DNA from: Coffea arabica
Lineage: Eukaryota > Streptophyta > Magnoliopsida > Gentianales > Rubiaceae
DNA: 64,000 nt
Reading direction: 5' to 3'
Assembly: GCF_036785885.1 (NCBI RefSeq)
Contig: NC_092316.1
Span: 52,089,001 to 52,153,000, forward strand
Shown: positions 13,401-25,578 of the stretch, in pieces
How positions within the stretch are numbered: position 1 is the stretch's first letter
How the letters are laid out: each line of letters begins with the position of its first letter
Notes under the pieces: model-generated
Database searches by the model: none
What the model was told of the DNA's origin: nothing
What the model saw: only the letters and a program-made list of their open reading frames with translations
Position numbers and translations under genes: made by a program

Positions 13401-16400
13401 AGCAATTCAAACCCAGTCTTTGGATATTAACTATAGCATCTATATTAAGACTTAATGAGACAGGTTAAGGAGTTTACTTTTTGCTTGCTTTGCAGTCTTC
13501 TCTATTCCATAGACTTCCTATGGCAATTAAGCACAATTAGAATGGTCTAAGCGTGTATACGTATACAGTCTTCGCTTTTAGTGTTTGAATGATCAGGGTG
13601 GAAAAGTAACAGACACTATCATATGAACTTGTGTTGCTTACATTTGTAGTTGTGCTCATGTTAATAGCTGCCTTTCTTTTGGATATGAAGAACTTGAATG
13701 TTTCAATGCAGGAAAAACTATTTTCAAGTAAAAATAGAACGGAGGCTTCTCTTGGAAAGAAGTTGAAAAACGATATGCTTCCTGAGATTGAGAAAGTCCA
13801 CAAGGTATTGCCATTTATTGACTGAGCAGGACCTGCACTTTATTTTTTCAGACATTTTCTGTATCTGTTCAGATGTTTTGCTTTTGTGAATTATTTGTGT
13901 ATTTCCCCTCCAAAAAGCTGTATCTTTCTTTCCTGGTAAGAGATAAAATGGCAAACAATGATCAAGAATGATATAGATAGTCATAATAATGAAGGCAAAT
14001 GCTGTCAGATAGATATAGTGGCTATTAATACTTTGGAGGATTGACGCTGAAATTATTTTCTGTGCAGAGAAAAGAGAAGCTGCTGAAGAAGCAACACAGA
14101 CAAGCTCTCATGCTTGATAATATGATGAATATGGATGGCCTTGCTGCTGGACGTTCTCTTCGTGATAGGAAACCTGTCACATACACTTTTGGTAAAGTTT
14201 CCATGGGGTGCCTTGCTTATTATCTATCTATTTATTTTGGCTCTATGTGTTGTGGCTAATACTACTGACAAGATATTACAGAGAGTGTCACGTTCTTTCC
14301 CTTGGTATTAGAAAAGGAATCTGTTCCTTTTGACTTGAAATGTGTCAAGAATTGTCATTCTGATGGTTCTACAAGATGCATAGATTGTGTGTATTGGGTT
14401 GGTAGTTGTGTGGAAAGATTATGTTGTGTCATAATAAATTTGAAAAGTCTGTTTTTGGGTGGGTAATCTAGTTATCTTTGGGGCAGAATCAAAATGGTTA
14501 CAAAAACTGAGCACCCTGGATAGACTTGGAAATCCTTTCGTCCTGAAGAAGTTTGCTCAATTTTCTACTCTTGGATTTATGATAATGTAGCATAAGTCCC
14601 AAGTGCAAGGTACTTTCCAGGTGAGGATAATGATTTCAAGAAGTATGTATAGCCAAAGAGTCAAGAACGTAATCATGGGGACTTTTTGGCTTTACTCCCC
14701 ATTTTGCATGGGGGGAATATCCAAATTTTCTTTCACAACTTTGTACAAGCATTTGTTGTCAAATCATGAATCTGAACTTGTAATTGTCTAGTATTTTGGT
14801 GGTCAATTTTGAAAATTTCCTGCACAAATATGATCTTAACTTAATACGGCTCTAATTTCATTGATAAATAGCCGATATTAGATGCTTTGCCTGCTTTCTG
14901 TAGGTTATATTCTCAAGATGTACTTGACGCCTGAAGTGATTTCTAAACTGTTGATGCGTTAGATTCCTAGGCTAAGTATCTTGGTTATTCAATGATCCCC
15001 AAGTGGTCAACTTCAGAAGACATGTAACAGTCCTTGAAGGACATGTAAGATGGTCTTTACCTTGGGTTTAGTTTATGTATGTATGCGTAGAAAGCTACTG
15101 TTGGTAGAGATTGAATAGGCAGTAGAGAGACAGTAGACATCTTTCCCCCTGCAGTGTCCCCCCCCCCCCCTTCTCCTTCCCCTCTCTTTTGTTTCTTTTT
15201 CATTTTCTTTTATGCTTGTGATTTGCCTCTTTTTCGTACTCCTTACTCTCAAGAAAAGATACTTCATACTTTCTCCCCTGCTCCTGTGAAATGCAAGATG
15301 CATAATAAAGCTCTGCCTGAGCAATCCTTTGAAGGAAAGTAAAACATGGATGACAAATAGTTTAGGAAGGTAGATTCTGTATGTATGCAGCTAGAATGGA
15401 ATCAGGGAGATGCAATATGTCATGGAAGGTAAAAGGAAGGGCAGACTGATACAGAACCAAACAATCAGATCTTAGACCTGTTTACCTGAGTAGGAATAAA
15501 ATCCTCCAATTGCTTTCTATCATTAGAATTTCGGATGATGAGGAAAGGCATTCCAATTAAGGAGCTTGTTTTTATTGGTAGACTTTTTTTTTTTGGGGAG
15601 GGGGGGTGTGTGTGTGTGTGGTTGCAGAGCTTTAAAGGGAGAAACGTTTTAAGCAAATGGAAGCAGCAAGTAAAATTAGATATGCCTAGTTTACTGTATT
15701 ATCTATTGACGTGAAAGGAGTCTGGCAAGGTCTCTACTTGTTTATCTCTGAAAGTTTTTGCTTTTTTTCTTTAATTTAATTTAATTTTTTTCCCTTGTGC
15801 CAATACTTTATATAGTTGTGGTTATATGGTTGGTGTTAGGTCAATTTGTGTTTTTGAATTTGTTCTTTCTGGAACTGGTGCTCCTGCATAATCCTGTTCC
15901 TGGGTGGTTCAAATATTTTCAGTTGTGACCCTAGTATAGCTTTAAAAGTTCTCCTGCAAGGTAAAATTCTGATTTTCTGATTGTTGTACGGGTGAATTTT
16001 GCAGATGATTATGATAGATCAATCAATGAGGCTATCAAGATAACCAAGTATGAGATTTGCCTGTTTGAAAATCTTTATATGCTTTACTTCTTCATCTAAC
16101 ACAATCTAAAGCTAAGTTTTGTTTTGCCCTCACATCAGGAAGCAGCAAGCTTCTTCCCCGGAGCCAACCGCCACAAGGAGAGAAGCTGGTGTCAGAGTGG
16201 AAGCTCTTACAAATGGTAGATGGGGTGGTCCTTCGCAACCTTTCAATGCACTTTCTCCAAAATCACCTGATTATGATGGATTCTATGATGATAATAGAGC
16301 AGATCAAACGGATCGGAGGTATTCTCTTCTCTGCTTTGATTTCTTTGTTTGTCTATTCTCGTACAACAGCACACCACGCATACATACTTTTGTAGTTCGT

Positions 16401-17190
16401 TGCTGATAATCTTGCGGTGTATAGCAATCGCCGAAGGCAGAGACCTCAGCGGTATTCTGCACAAGAGTTCGTTGAAGCAGTTTCAGATAATGAAGCGGAC
16501 TTTGATAGTGATGACGATATAGTTGGTGAGGTGATCTATGATGATGAATATTTAAGAAGACGGAAACAAAGGAGGAAGATATCTAGCAGCTCAGAAGGAG
16601 ATGACGAGTACCATTGGGATGATGAGAATCCTGAAGAGGAAGAAGAGGAGGAGGAGGAGGAGGAGGACGATGATGATGATTCGCTAAGTGCAAGTGAGGA
16701 GAGTGATGGGCCCCGAAAATTTAAGAAATTGCCAGGCCGCACTAGAAGGGAAACTAAACTGAGATCAGTTGATGAGCTCCAGTTAGGTTTACGGCGTAGT
16801 AAAAGGGCGACCAGGAACCGTATAAATTATCGACAGTATGAACTATCAGAATCAGAAAATGAGTCGATGAAACCCGGGAAGTCAAATGTGTCGGAGCACT
16901 CAAATGACAGTGAAAATGCAGAAGAGTTCTCAATGGTGAGTCAAGATTCTGAGGAAAATAACACAGATAACCAGGAAATTAAGGCGGATCAACCTGTGAA
17001 GGATGAGGAGCCTGAGACAGTCAAGAAAGAGGATAACGATATGCTGGAGAAAGCAAATAGCCCACGGCAAGATGAAGGTGAGGGTGTTCGAAAAAGGCGT
17101 TTTCTTGATCTAAATGAGCTTGCCCCAGGTTCTGGCTTTGATGATGGTCCCAACTCGATGATGAAAGATGAAGATACCGATGACTTCTGA
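3865..17190 (+). CDS. DDR4: DDT-domain protein, DDR4-like (chromatin-remodelling partner), 12 exons
   Basis: DDT proteins of this plant group are known partners of ISWI-type remodellers and act in the nucleus. Exons: 3865-4527, 4677-4787, 7525-7611, 7706-7743, 7856-7937, 8418-8524, 8690-8846, 13712-13804, 14068-14191, 16005-16047, 16139-16318 and 16425-17190. All introns are GT-AG, phases close, and the product is 816 residues. Visible parts: a low-complexity Ser/Asn-rich start; an Ala/Glu/Lys helix at about 115-175; the DDT region from about 200 (LPRWNIRGMWQLASILNFLN) through exons 2-5 (RPLLNIKVEFSAEEFETAL, LCDIRVEQEDIRNHI); a run of Glu/Asp at about 630-650; and acidic and basic repeats to the end. 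The first ATG after an in-frame stop is 3865. The ATG at 3952 (GCCATGGCC) has a better context and would give 787 residues. The introns at 4788-7524 and 8847-13711 are long and hold repeats. DDR4 is the closest family member I recognise. Confidence 0.85.
8937..9240 (+). repeat. 152-bp tandem duplication in a DDR4-like intron
   Basis: Two adjacent copies with a period of 152 bases (GAATATTTTGCTC at 8941 and 9093) differ at only a few positions. The copies lie just inside the 4.9-kb intron after exon 7. The near identity points to a recent slip or unequal exchange. Confidence 0.9.
10426..10462. repeat. (AT)n microsatellite
   Basis: An uninterrupted AT dinucleotide run lies inside the long DDR4-like intron. 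The rest of this intron (about 9240-11680) shows no gene. Confidence 0.95.
11682..12124. mobile_element. Stowaway-like (Tc1/Mariner) MITE
   Basis: The ends are CTCCGTCCGTCCCA and its inverted partner TGGGACGGAGGGAG, flanked on both sides by TA (11680-11681 and 12125-12126). These are the known signatures of the plant Stowaway group. The element is 443 bp, non-coding, and sits inside the long intron of the DDR4-like gene. A second left-end-like word, TACTCCCTCTGTC, at about 12499 has no partner and may be a remnant. Confidence 0.85.
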
Positions 17191-18323
17191 AGTTACTGTC
17201 TCCACCAGAGAGGAGGGTCTTGGTGTTCACCTGGAAAAGTTGATTGTATGATATAGATAACTCATAGATTACATGGCAAGTCGACTCCATGACGGAAGCA
17301 ACAATTAGAGGTGCTTCCTCGGGAATTTTTAAGCAATTGCCACCCGAATGCAGTTATTTATGTATTCCTGCTGGGAACAACATGATGCTGAGAAAAGTCA
17401 TGTAGATTCAGTAGTCAAATTTTTTCAGAACGCCTACATTCCAGAAAACGAATAGGATGTGGATGAGAAGCTTGTCGGAAGTTCTGTACTATTTCTTATC
17501 CAGTCTGTGTACAATAACTTTTCGAACTAATATTTGTAATGGAAGAGTTTGGCATATAGGTAGGATAGCCTGTTTCCATTATCTTTTTGTGCTCCCAAGT
17601 TCTCTTCAAAATGGACCCTTCGGTCTGGTCTGCTCTCTAGGCTTCACTTCCCATATAAATCTTCCGGAGATGGTTCTTTTTTTTTTTTTTTTTTCCCCTT
17701 TTTTTGGGTGGTCTATGCGAAATCTAAGATTGGAGACGTTGTTGCTAGTGAACATAATCGTGCAGTCCTGTCGTACATGGTGGATTGATGGATTGATTCT
17801 TTCGGAAGCAGCTACGTTGTAATATACTCTAATAACGATCTGCCTTTTCTCTGTTATCTAGTGCAAGTTAGACAGTGTATGCAGAATATGTTTCAACCAT
17901 TTCCATCGGCCAAGTAAAGAAAATATATAGTTAAAAACCAAATGGTGTTTCAACTTTGTATAAGCAACAGGACTGTGCTTGGTGCAGACTTTGTTGGCGT
18001 GGCTACGCGAAGATTATATTAAAGGGGAACTTTAATATGTGCGAATTACTACTTCCTTAAAAGAGCAACGACATAAAGCCTATGAAGTTGCAGATGATCC
18101 GAAGGGGCTAAGGCAAGATGTGGCTACTTCCACCTAAAAACAGTCGAGAGGAATAACATTCAATTCAACCTACAAAGCAACAGGACACGATGCTGATTCC
18201 TCGAGTGGTGACTTCATAACTCTAAATTCAGCTTAATTCTGCTGGTACTTTCAAATCATTTAGTTCCTATAGGGTTGTCTTGTCATCGTCCTGGTTGGTA
18301 CCTTGCTCTTTGATTCTTTGCCC
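17191..18323. other. Convergent spacer: 3' ends of two genes
   Basis: The stretch lies between the stop of the plus-strand DDT gene and the stop of the minus-strand AAA-ATPase, so it should hold both 3' UTRs. There is a poly-T run at about 17670-17695. No further gene or repeat is recognised. Confidence 0.5.
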
Positions 18324-19892
18324 TCATTCTCTCTGGACACAGATAGCTGGATCCAGGTGGAACACTGTATAGGGAGTCAAGTACTTGCGAAGCAAGACCC
18401 ACAGAGACACCTTATCGCACTCCTTCTCCTTCACTTCTTTCTTCGCTTCCTGTTTTTCCTCGGCTTCCTGTTTTTCCTTGGCTTCTTGAAGAGCTTGTAT
18501 CAGAATCCGGAGGCACCTCTCAGCATCTTGGTCTGGAGACTTTGGCATGAGGCTCTCCGCAACGTCTGCTGGCGTAATCTCGGTCACTTCCATCAAGTTC
18601 CGAATCGATTGGAACAAGGGATGGTCCTCAAGTTGCAGGTAGTTCTTTGCAAGAACCTTAAATGCCTCAAAACTGCAGTAGGAAAGCTTAATATGCATGT
18701 CCATTCTACCCCTTCTTGTGAGAGCGGGATCCAGCTTATCAACATGATTGGTTGTGAAGACGATGATTCGCTCCCCACAACAAGCAGACCAGAGCCCATC
18801 AATGAAATTCAGCAGCCCTGAGAGGGTGACTTTGCTTCCAGTTCCACTTCCACTACTCTCTCCCTTGTCTCCAGATTTACTGCTCTTTCCCATATCTTTT
18901 TTCACATCTGGAGGATTCTTGCCTGCAACTTTCTTCCTTTGTCCCGTAAGATCAAGCGAGCAATCAATATCTTCTATGACAATTATGGACTTACCTGTCG
19001 TCTCTGTGAGAAGCCTCCTGAGTTCCGTGTTGCCGGCAACAGAAGTAAGCTCAAGATCATATATATCATACTCCAGTAAGTTGGCCATTGCAGCGATCAT
19101 GGTTGATTTTCCAGTTCCTGGAGGACCATAAAGAAGATATCCCCTTTTCCATGCCTTACCAATTCTGGCATAAAAGTCCTTGCTTTCTTTAAATGTCAGA
19201 AGATCCTTGATGATTTTTGTCTTCTTCTCGGGCTCCATAGCCAACGTCTCAAACGTAGCTGGATGATCAAACAAGATGTAGCTCCAACTTGATCTGTGAT
19301 GGCCGTTGGTGAAAAGCTTCCTCTGCCTGTTCCTCTGGCAGATTTCTTTACCTGTCTTGATGACATGCTCCAAATATGGTCCAAACACGAGCTCCCGATA
19401 ACGCTTGTGGAAGACCAGCCTGTAATGTCTTCTTTCCGGCTCCGGGTTGCCGGAGTATAGCGTTCCAGGCCCTCCTTGACCTTGAGGGGTTCTAGTTTTG
19501 CTGGAAATCCACGTCATTTGGACTCCTTGAAACTCATCAATCACTCTCTCATTTTCATCCATGGTGAACACTAACTTGCGGCGATCCTTCACCATCTCAG
19601 CTTTGAGCTTCTTGACGGTTTTGGAGGAATTGACGCTGAGGTATGCTTCAACAGCAGGATAGGCTTCGTGGGGCCTGAGGTTGCTGCCAGTGAACTCATG
19701 GATGGAAACCCGGATGCTAGGATAGAAGTATCTGTCCAGCTCTAGTAAGAAAGTCGTGAGACGGCGATAGAGCTCCCGTGGGCACCACCGGCGGATCATG
19801 TCCAAAATGAAGAAGAAACTGAGGATGGTGGAAGCAGCACCTGCCCACTGCTCTGGAACCCTCATTGGAGGTATCATTTTGGAGCTGTTCAT
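18324..19892 (-). CDS. AAA-ATPase, plant ASD/AATP1 type (At3g28580-like)
   Basis: The single exon encodes 522 residues, the usual length for this intron-poor plant family. Order: a hydrophobic N-terminal segment at about 16-34 (likely membrane anchor), the ASD/AAA-associated region at about 30-130 with the conserved HEAYPAVEAYL, then the AAA module. Walker A is GPPGTGKS at 256-263, Walker B with the catalytic acidic pair is IIVIEDIDCSLD at 303-314, sensor 1 is TTNHVDKLDPAL at 380-391 and the arginine-finger stretch RRGRMD follows at 393-398. A Glu/Lys-rich C-terminal helix covers about 470-492. The family is anchored in mitochondrial or ER membranes; several members are induced by stress, ABA or pathogens and act in energy or cell-death control. 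All ATPase motifs are intact. Exact orthology is not resolved. Confidence 0.92.
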   Translation of the reverse strand: MNSSKMIPPMRVPEQWAGAASTILSFFFILDMIRRWCPRELYRRLTTFLLELDRYFYPSIRVSIHEFTGSNLRPHEAYPAVEAYLSVNSSKTVKKLKAEMVKDRRKLVFTMDENERVIDEFQGVQMTWISSKTRTPQGQGGPGTLYSGNPEPERRHYRLVFHKRYRELVFGPYLEHVIKTGKEICQRNRQRKLFTNGHHRSSWSYILFDHPATFETLAMEPEKKTKIIKDLLTFKESKDFYARIGKAWKRGYLLYGPPGTGKSTMIAAMANLLEYDIYDLELTSVAGNTELRRLLTETTGKSIIVIEDIDCSLDLTGQRKKVAGKNPPDVKKDMGKSSKSGDKGESSGSGTGSKVTLSGLLNFIDGLWSACCGERIIVFTTNHVDKLDPALTRRGRMDMHIKLSYCSFEAFKVLAKNYLQLEDHPLFQSIRNLMEVTEITPADVAESLMPKSPDQDAERCLRILIQALQEAKEKQEAEEKQEAKKEVKEKECDKVSLWVLLRKYLTPYTVFHLDPAICVQRE

Positions 19893-20135
19893 TCTTCCCT
19901 AATTCTTCTCTAATGGCTTCTTTTTTTTTTTTGGGTCTTCTTGGGGTCTAGATAATATATACGGCAGCGATGCAAGAAAAAAGAGGGTGAGTTGAGCGAA
20001 GATGACTAAATCCGTAACCAAGGGGGGAAAAATGCAATGAATGAATAAAGGAAATGGTGAGCTGCCGAAGGAGACAAGACTGATGACGCCATCTCGTGGA
20101 TCAGAGTTGTGTTGCGTATCGGTACAAAAAAGTTT
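19893..20135. other. Upstream region of the AAA-ATPase gene
   Basis: This is the presumed promoter and leader of the minus-strand AAA-ATPase. It ends at the target duplication of the foldback element, so that element lies within about 250 bases of the start codon. Confidence 0.4.
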
Positions 20136-20901
20136 GGATTAATTACATTTATCTCCCCTGAGGTTTGATCATATTACCAATCAATCCCTGTAATTTGTCC
20201 AAATAACGGTCTCACCTTTTGAATGATCAAACATTTAACAAAAACCCCCCTTAATGCCGAAAATGCTCTTTTTGAGGCCATATTGCATTAAAAAAGAATA
20301 TATTTTTATTTATTAACCTTCGAGTAATCCAAAAAATAGAAAAACGTTTTTACTTATTATTTTATAAAAATCATATCTTTGCTTTCATAAATAGTTTTGA
20401 ATCAATAATTATTTTAAATCTTAAAAATGAATATTCAAAATTAGATAAATTGAAAGAAAAATAAAAAAGAATCAATTATTTTAAATCCTCAAGTATGGCT
20501 CGAATTTGTGGTTCAAGGCATGTTGCGGAGAGCACAAGGCATGTCTTCCTCAATTTGAACCATACTTCAGGAATTAAAATAATTTCTTCTTTTTTTATTT
20601 TATCTAATTTTTAAGATTTAAAATAATTATTGATTCAAAACTATTTATGGAAGCAAAGATATGGTTTTTATAAAATAATAAGCAAAAATTTTTTTCTATT
20701 TTTTTGGATTGCTTCAGGGTTAAAAAAATAAAAATATGTTCTTTTTTTAATGTAACATGGCCTCAAAAAGGGCATTTTCGGCATTAAGGGGGTTTTTGTT
20801 AAATGTTTGATCATTCAAAGGGTGAGACCGTTATTTGGACAAATTACAGGGATTAATTGATAATATGATCAAATCTCAGGGGAGGTTTCTGCAATTATCC
20901 C
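20136..20901. mobile_element. Long foldback MITE, MULE-like
   Basis: The two halves are near-perfect inverted copies: the left arm (about 20136-20500) reads through TCTCCCCTGAGGTTTGATCA and the right arm (about 20520-20901) mirrors it, with only a short centre near 20500-20520. The outer ends are GGATTAATTACA and GGTTTCTGCAATTATCCC. Both sides are flanked by AAAAAGTTT (20127-20135 and 20902-20910), a 9-bp duplication typical of MULE insertions. A transcript would form a hairpin stem of about 370 bp. No coding capacity is seen. Confidence 0.85.
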
Positions 20902-21204
20902 AAAAAGTTTTGAAGACTCTTCAGCATATGACCGACCGGCCCTTTAAATCAGGACAATGCAACTGCAACTTTTAGCCACCATGTCCGTGCGTGTTTTTGA
21001 CCAATGCTTTCATATTTTAGGGTATCATCTACTCACTTTTGAATCACAATTCCACGATTAGACAAAATGTCATTGTCCTCTATGAATTAATTGGGACAAG
21101 ATAGTGTAATGAAGGCAAAAAATTCATCTTTCCTTCAATAAAATGTCGTTTTCTCCCACAATAACAAGATAGTGACTTTTGCTAACGAATCACCTCTCCA
21201 TGTT

Positions 21205-21468
21205 GGCTCATGTTAGTGCTCTTGTAGTAGTAACTCTTAAGGTTTCTGACCATACATCCACACCGGCGAGGTGCGGTAGTGCATCTGTCTGGTCTGTTAG
21301 TGATTCAGTTCCCTCCTCCTTTAGTGATTCAGTTCTCTCCTCCTTAGGTTCGCCCCTTCCTCCTAATGTAGGATAGATTATACTTCACCAGTGCCACTGG
21401 ACAGAGAAGAATAAATATGATAAATAGATGGAGTCATAATTGTTATCGTTTGAAAAAAAAAAAAAAAA
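21205..21468 (+). mobile_element. Diverged SINE-like remnant
   Basis: The segment CATCTGTCTGGTCTG near 21283, the following CTCCTTAGGTTCGCCCC, TAGGATAGATTA and a terminal A18 run resemble the 3' half of the SINE at 60971-61226 (TATCTGTCTGGTCCG ... TTAGATTAGAATAG ... A-run). There is an internal partial repeat, TTTAGTGATTCAGTT. No target duplication is found, so only an old, partial copy is claimed. Confidence 0.45.
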
Positions 21469-22174
21469 AAGTAGATGGGCTCCTTTTTTCTGTATTCTAA
21501 ACGTATCTTTTTCTCCGTTATGACTGGACAAAAGTTCTGTCCACCTCAAGAACATCGTCCATGGCCACCCCACGTTGACATTTTCGACTTGTTTTCTCCT
21601 TCTTGTGAGTAACACCAACAAGCAAGCTCATTAACAAGCAGAATGAATTTCGTTCCATTTGATACACCCACCAACATCATCCCATACATCCACATTCCCA
21701 CCCTCCCAGTCCCAGGAAGCCTGCCAGTGATGAACTGATCACCGCTGACAAAATACTCGTCTTTTAGCTCAAAAGGAAAATTCCAAAAGAGAAGCCGCCG
21801 TTTTGATGGCTACAGCGAAGGAATCTGGTTGCGATTCTAACTAATTCTATGGTATCGTAAATTACAGTAGAAGGCGTATGGTATATGTCAACCTGAGATA
21901 CCTGCATCATCTATGCAACAACAGCCTCCTTTGCAGCCCATCTATGCAATCCATCCTCGGATGGAACTATATTTTGGGAGGGGTGGGGGAGAAAGAAAGA
22001 AAGAGATATAGGAAAAAAATTAACGAATATAGATGGGCTTCTAGACATTTCTAAAGCATGCCTCCCAAAATTTACAAAACATCATCATATGACTGCAAAA
22101 CTTGTTTCATCATCTCAGTTCATCGCGAGATTCTCCACTGCACATGTCATCCGAAACGAAAACTCAGAGTTTCA
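21469..22174. other. Spacer and 3' UTR of the GALT6-like gene
   Basis: No gene is recognised. The part next to 22174 is expected to be the 3' UTR of the minus-strand gene. Confidence 0.4.
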
Positions 22175-25100
22175 TCATCTCATGTTGCAGCACTGAGGCT
22201 TCCCGAACTCTTGCAATTTGTGCCACATGCAGATCATCTGCCTTGGAGACTGGTAGTGAGCTGTATAGTAATCTTCTATGCATCCAAATTGGCAAAACTT
22301 TAAGCTGTGCACATAGTCCACTGTCCTGGAGCTATTGAATTTCTCAACCCACATCCCCATACTCACATCCTCCATCTTGAACAACTGCACATCAAGCAAC
22401 TAGCTAAACACATCTGCTATAACTCAATAAAAGTAATGCAATTCATCAGCTCGATATCTGCTTTTGTAAGCATGTGGTTTGGGCGTCTCTGTGTCTGTTG
22501 TGGCAAGTGAAAAATGTGGCGTGTGTGGAGAGAGAGAGGGGGGGAGGGGTGGGGGGGAAGAGAAAGAGGAATGACAGTAGTATTTTACCCTTAATTTTTG
22601 TTTCTCGAAACCAGATACAATGAAGTTAGCAATGTCTGATGACAAAATGTAGCCTGGACCATTAGCATAAGGTGGATAAACTTCTTCTGGCCACTCCTAC
22701 ACAATCCCAAGAGACAAAAATGGTAATAAAAGCGTCCTAATTGTATAGATGAAAACTTGACAAATTGACACTTCCAACGCAGATCTCAAAGAACCAAGGC
22801 GAACTAAGACTTCACCGAAATTTGATAGAAGTAACCAGGTTTAACAGATCATGATTATCATCTGCAATTTCTAGGCAGAGATTTAACTTTTTAACATGAT
22901 TATAAACACCACTAGATATCCAATTAGTCACATCATTATTTACAGCATCTCCACAAAAACGGTGTTTCCAACTTGTAGATGGCATGCCCTTTAATGCAAT
23001 TCTACACCAATTAATGAAATAAAATTGCTTCATTAAATTAGACAAAGAAAATTTCAGATTTCATAGTCGTTAGTCAACCACTGGATCAATCTAAGGCTAC
23101 ACAAAACCACAAGGGCTTTAATTTGCAATTAGAATTAACTATAGCTGAATGAATTCCAAAATTTTCCCTCATCCAATAACAAGGAGTTATGACACTGAAT
23201 AAGAACCACACGTATGGAAAATAAAACCAGATGTTGAAACACACCTCGTATGTTACTGCCCATTTCCCACTCCGCAGGGGCTTATGGTAGTAGTTGATGT
23301 TGCCAATATACAAACTCCTATTCTCCGGCATCTTATTTGCTTCCTTAAGAACTGTTTCCACTCGCACAAATGTGTCATCATCACACTTCATGATATACTT
23401 TGCAGCAACTTTGCGAACCTAAATAGGCAACTGATACGCTTACAGCAAAGTAAAAAATGGAACTTGAAAGCTTAAGGCTTCCACAAAATGCTACTCACCC
23501 CGTATTCACAGATGGCAACTGTTTTCAGTACGACGAGGTCATAATGATCCATGTAAGGAACCATGACCATGTCACCAAAAAACTCAGCTTCCTTCATTAA
23601 CTCCACATTCACTTCCTTTCTTGGATGCTGTCCAGACATCATAAAACAAACAAATACCATCAGGCTAAGCTAGCTTCACTACACTATGAATTGGATTTAC
23701 AACACATACTACAATTAATTGACATACCAGAGCCACGAAAAACCGAGCGACAACATTTGCAGATTTAATAAGCCTATGCTGCATCCAAGACTTCCTCACA
23801 GCCATGCGCTCGGCAAAATGGTTGCCTGCAGAAAGTATACCAACAAACAGGTCGACAGGTCTATCTGGAAGAGGTGGAGCCTTCCATATTGGTGACATAT
23901 CTAGATGCCTCTGTGGAGCAAAGCTAGGATGCGATGTGGGCAAGGAAGCAGCAACAATAGAATGTATGTCAATGTCCCCATTCAAAGTCAATCCAGTTGC
24001 ATCCTCGAGCGCAAAACCCTATTAAGAACCTTATAAATGGTCGCCATTTACCACAAAACCTATACACAAATGTCACTAACATGCAACTTACAGTTCGATA
24101 AGGAAATGATGTTACATGCCTCCCATCCACACTGACATGATAACCCTCCAAGCCAGCACTTACAGTTAAAACAAACAGCTTGTCCTCTGCAAATGGGAAA
24201 GGCCAATCGAAAGAGACCTTCTTTGTTCTTCCTATCAACCGGTTTAACCACCAAGATGCTTTTGTTTCCTCAGAGTGATTGTCATTGTCTCTAATCCACT
24301 TTTCACATTTCACCTGACCATCAACTGCCAAAAGATGTCCAAATAGTACCTATGTTTAATATCACTGAATTAATACATTCACTCAATTGATAAAGATATA
24401 TTAGCAAATCCCAAGAACGACGCAAATATGCCTTTTTTTCTATTGACCTTACGGCTTCTAGGAAAACAGAGAAAACGGAATATAGACACTCAGAACACGA
24501 CTGATCACCAAACCAAAATCCAATCAGTCGAATGAGTTCCCCAACCTCATAGAGCTAATCAAGATCAGTCGGCTATAATCAGGTAACAATTTTAAAAATC
24601 AAATACTAGAAAAAGCAGCAATCTAAATATACTCAGAAATGTTGGGGGAAAGGGGTGGGGGTGGGGGGGGGGAAGGTGGGATTTCAAAAATTACTGACCA
24701 GTCTCCTCATCAACCCTGGACTTCCATCCTTCACAGCGTTGGGAGGTCCCCCACTGCATCCTGTAACAAGTATTCTGCTCAATCACGGACTTTCCACTCC
24801 AATCTCCTTTCAACCTGGGATTGAAATGCAAAATTCGGGGAGGGTCCTCTCCATCCACAGCCTTTAAACCCTGCAATTCCATCATAAACTGCGAAACCAT
24901 CACATACTGCCCATCTCTGAGCAACGAAATCCTAGTCTCGTGCTCGGCATGAGCCTTTTTGGGCTTGCCCACAATGGTTATATGTGATCCCAGGGTGAGC
25001 CCGCAGGGCAGCACCATCAGTCTCCCCTTTTTCTCCCAAAATTCATCCCCTGCCATCCATATCGAATGCGGGCAGGAGGAGGAGGAGGCTTCTTCTTTGG

Positions 25101-25578
25101 TCCTGTTCTTCTTGTCCAAAGCAGCTGCCGAATTCAGACTATTACCATCCTCCCACGATTTGAAGGAGAGATCGTCCCAGAGCTGTCTGCCCAGCGAATA
25201 AGCCTCTTTTGCAGACTTGAGTATCTGGGTGGAGTTTGCAGCACCGTCAAAATTGAAGGCGGACAAGGGATGAGTGAATTTTTGAATCCTCCTTTCGGGT
25301 TTGGAATCGTCGTTAGTAGTAGTACTAGTATTACTGGGAAGCCGACGAAAATCCAGAGCGGGGCGAATTGGAGATTCTTGTTCTTCTTCCAAGTTCAATT
25401 CTTCATTTTGGGGTATGAATTGAGGTCCTCCGCCAATTCCCTCTTGGGACACAGTCTTGAAAACAAAAGGGACCTCCAAGCTCACAAGAACTATATACAG
25501 AATCGCTATGAAAATCAAAATCTGCACCGACTTCTGCCGACTCAAGGACATGAACAAGTCCAACTTTGCTCTCTTCAT
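22175..25578 (-). CDS. GALT6: Hydroxyproline O-galactosyltransferase, GALT6-like (GT31), 7 exons
   Basis: GALT2-GALT6 enzymes add the first galactose to hydroxyproline of arabinogalactan proteins in the Golgi. Exons on the minus strand: 25578-24699, 24324-24092, 24018-23728, 23627-23499, 23418-23245, 22696-22589 and 22384-22175. All introns are GT-AG, phases close, and the product is 674 residues. Visible parts: a short cytosolic tail; a signal anchor at about 19-40 ([20 protein letters not shown]); a variable stem; a galectin-like lectin domain at about 180-370 ([30 protein letters not shown]); and a GT31 domain from about 425 ([20 protein letters not shown]). The metal-binding DxD-type motif is CDDDTF at 523-528 and the late conserved [10 protein letters not shown] is at 610-619. 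The Cys-rich C-terminus ends PQCCNMR. From memory, Arabidopsis GALT6 (At5g62620) sits beside bHLH79, whose likeness is at 56 kb here. GALT4 or GALT5 cannot be excluded. Confidence 0.88.

Noticed and set aside
16536-16742. Minus-strand Ser-rich frame
   Set aside because: It is the antisense of the Glu/Asp run in the last exon of the DDR4-like gene.
18303-19131. Plus-strand frames of 127 and 172 codons
   Set aside because: They are shadows of the AAA-ATPase, which has all its ATPase motifs on the minus strand.
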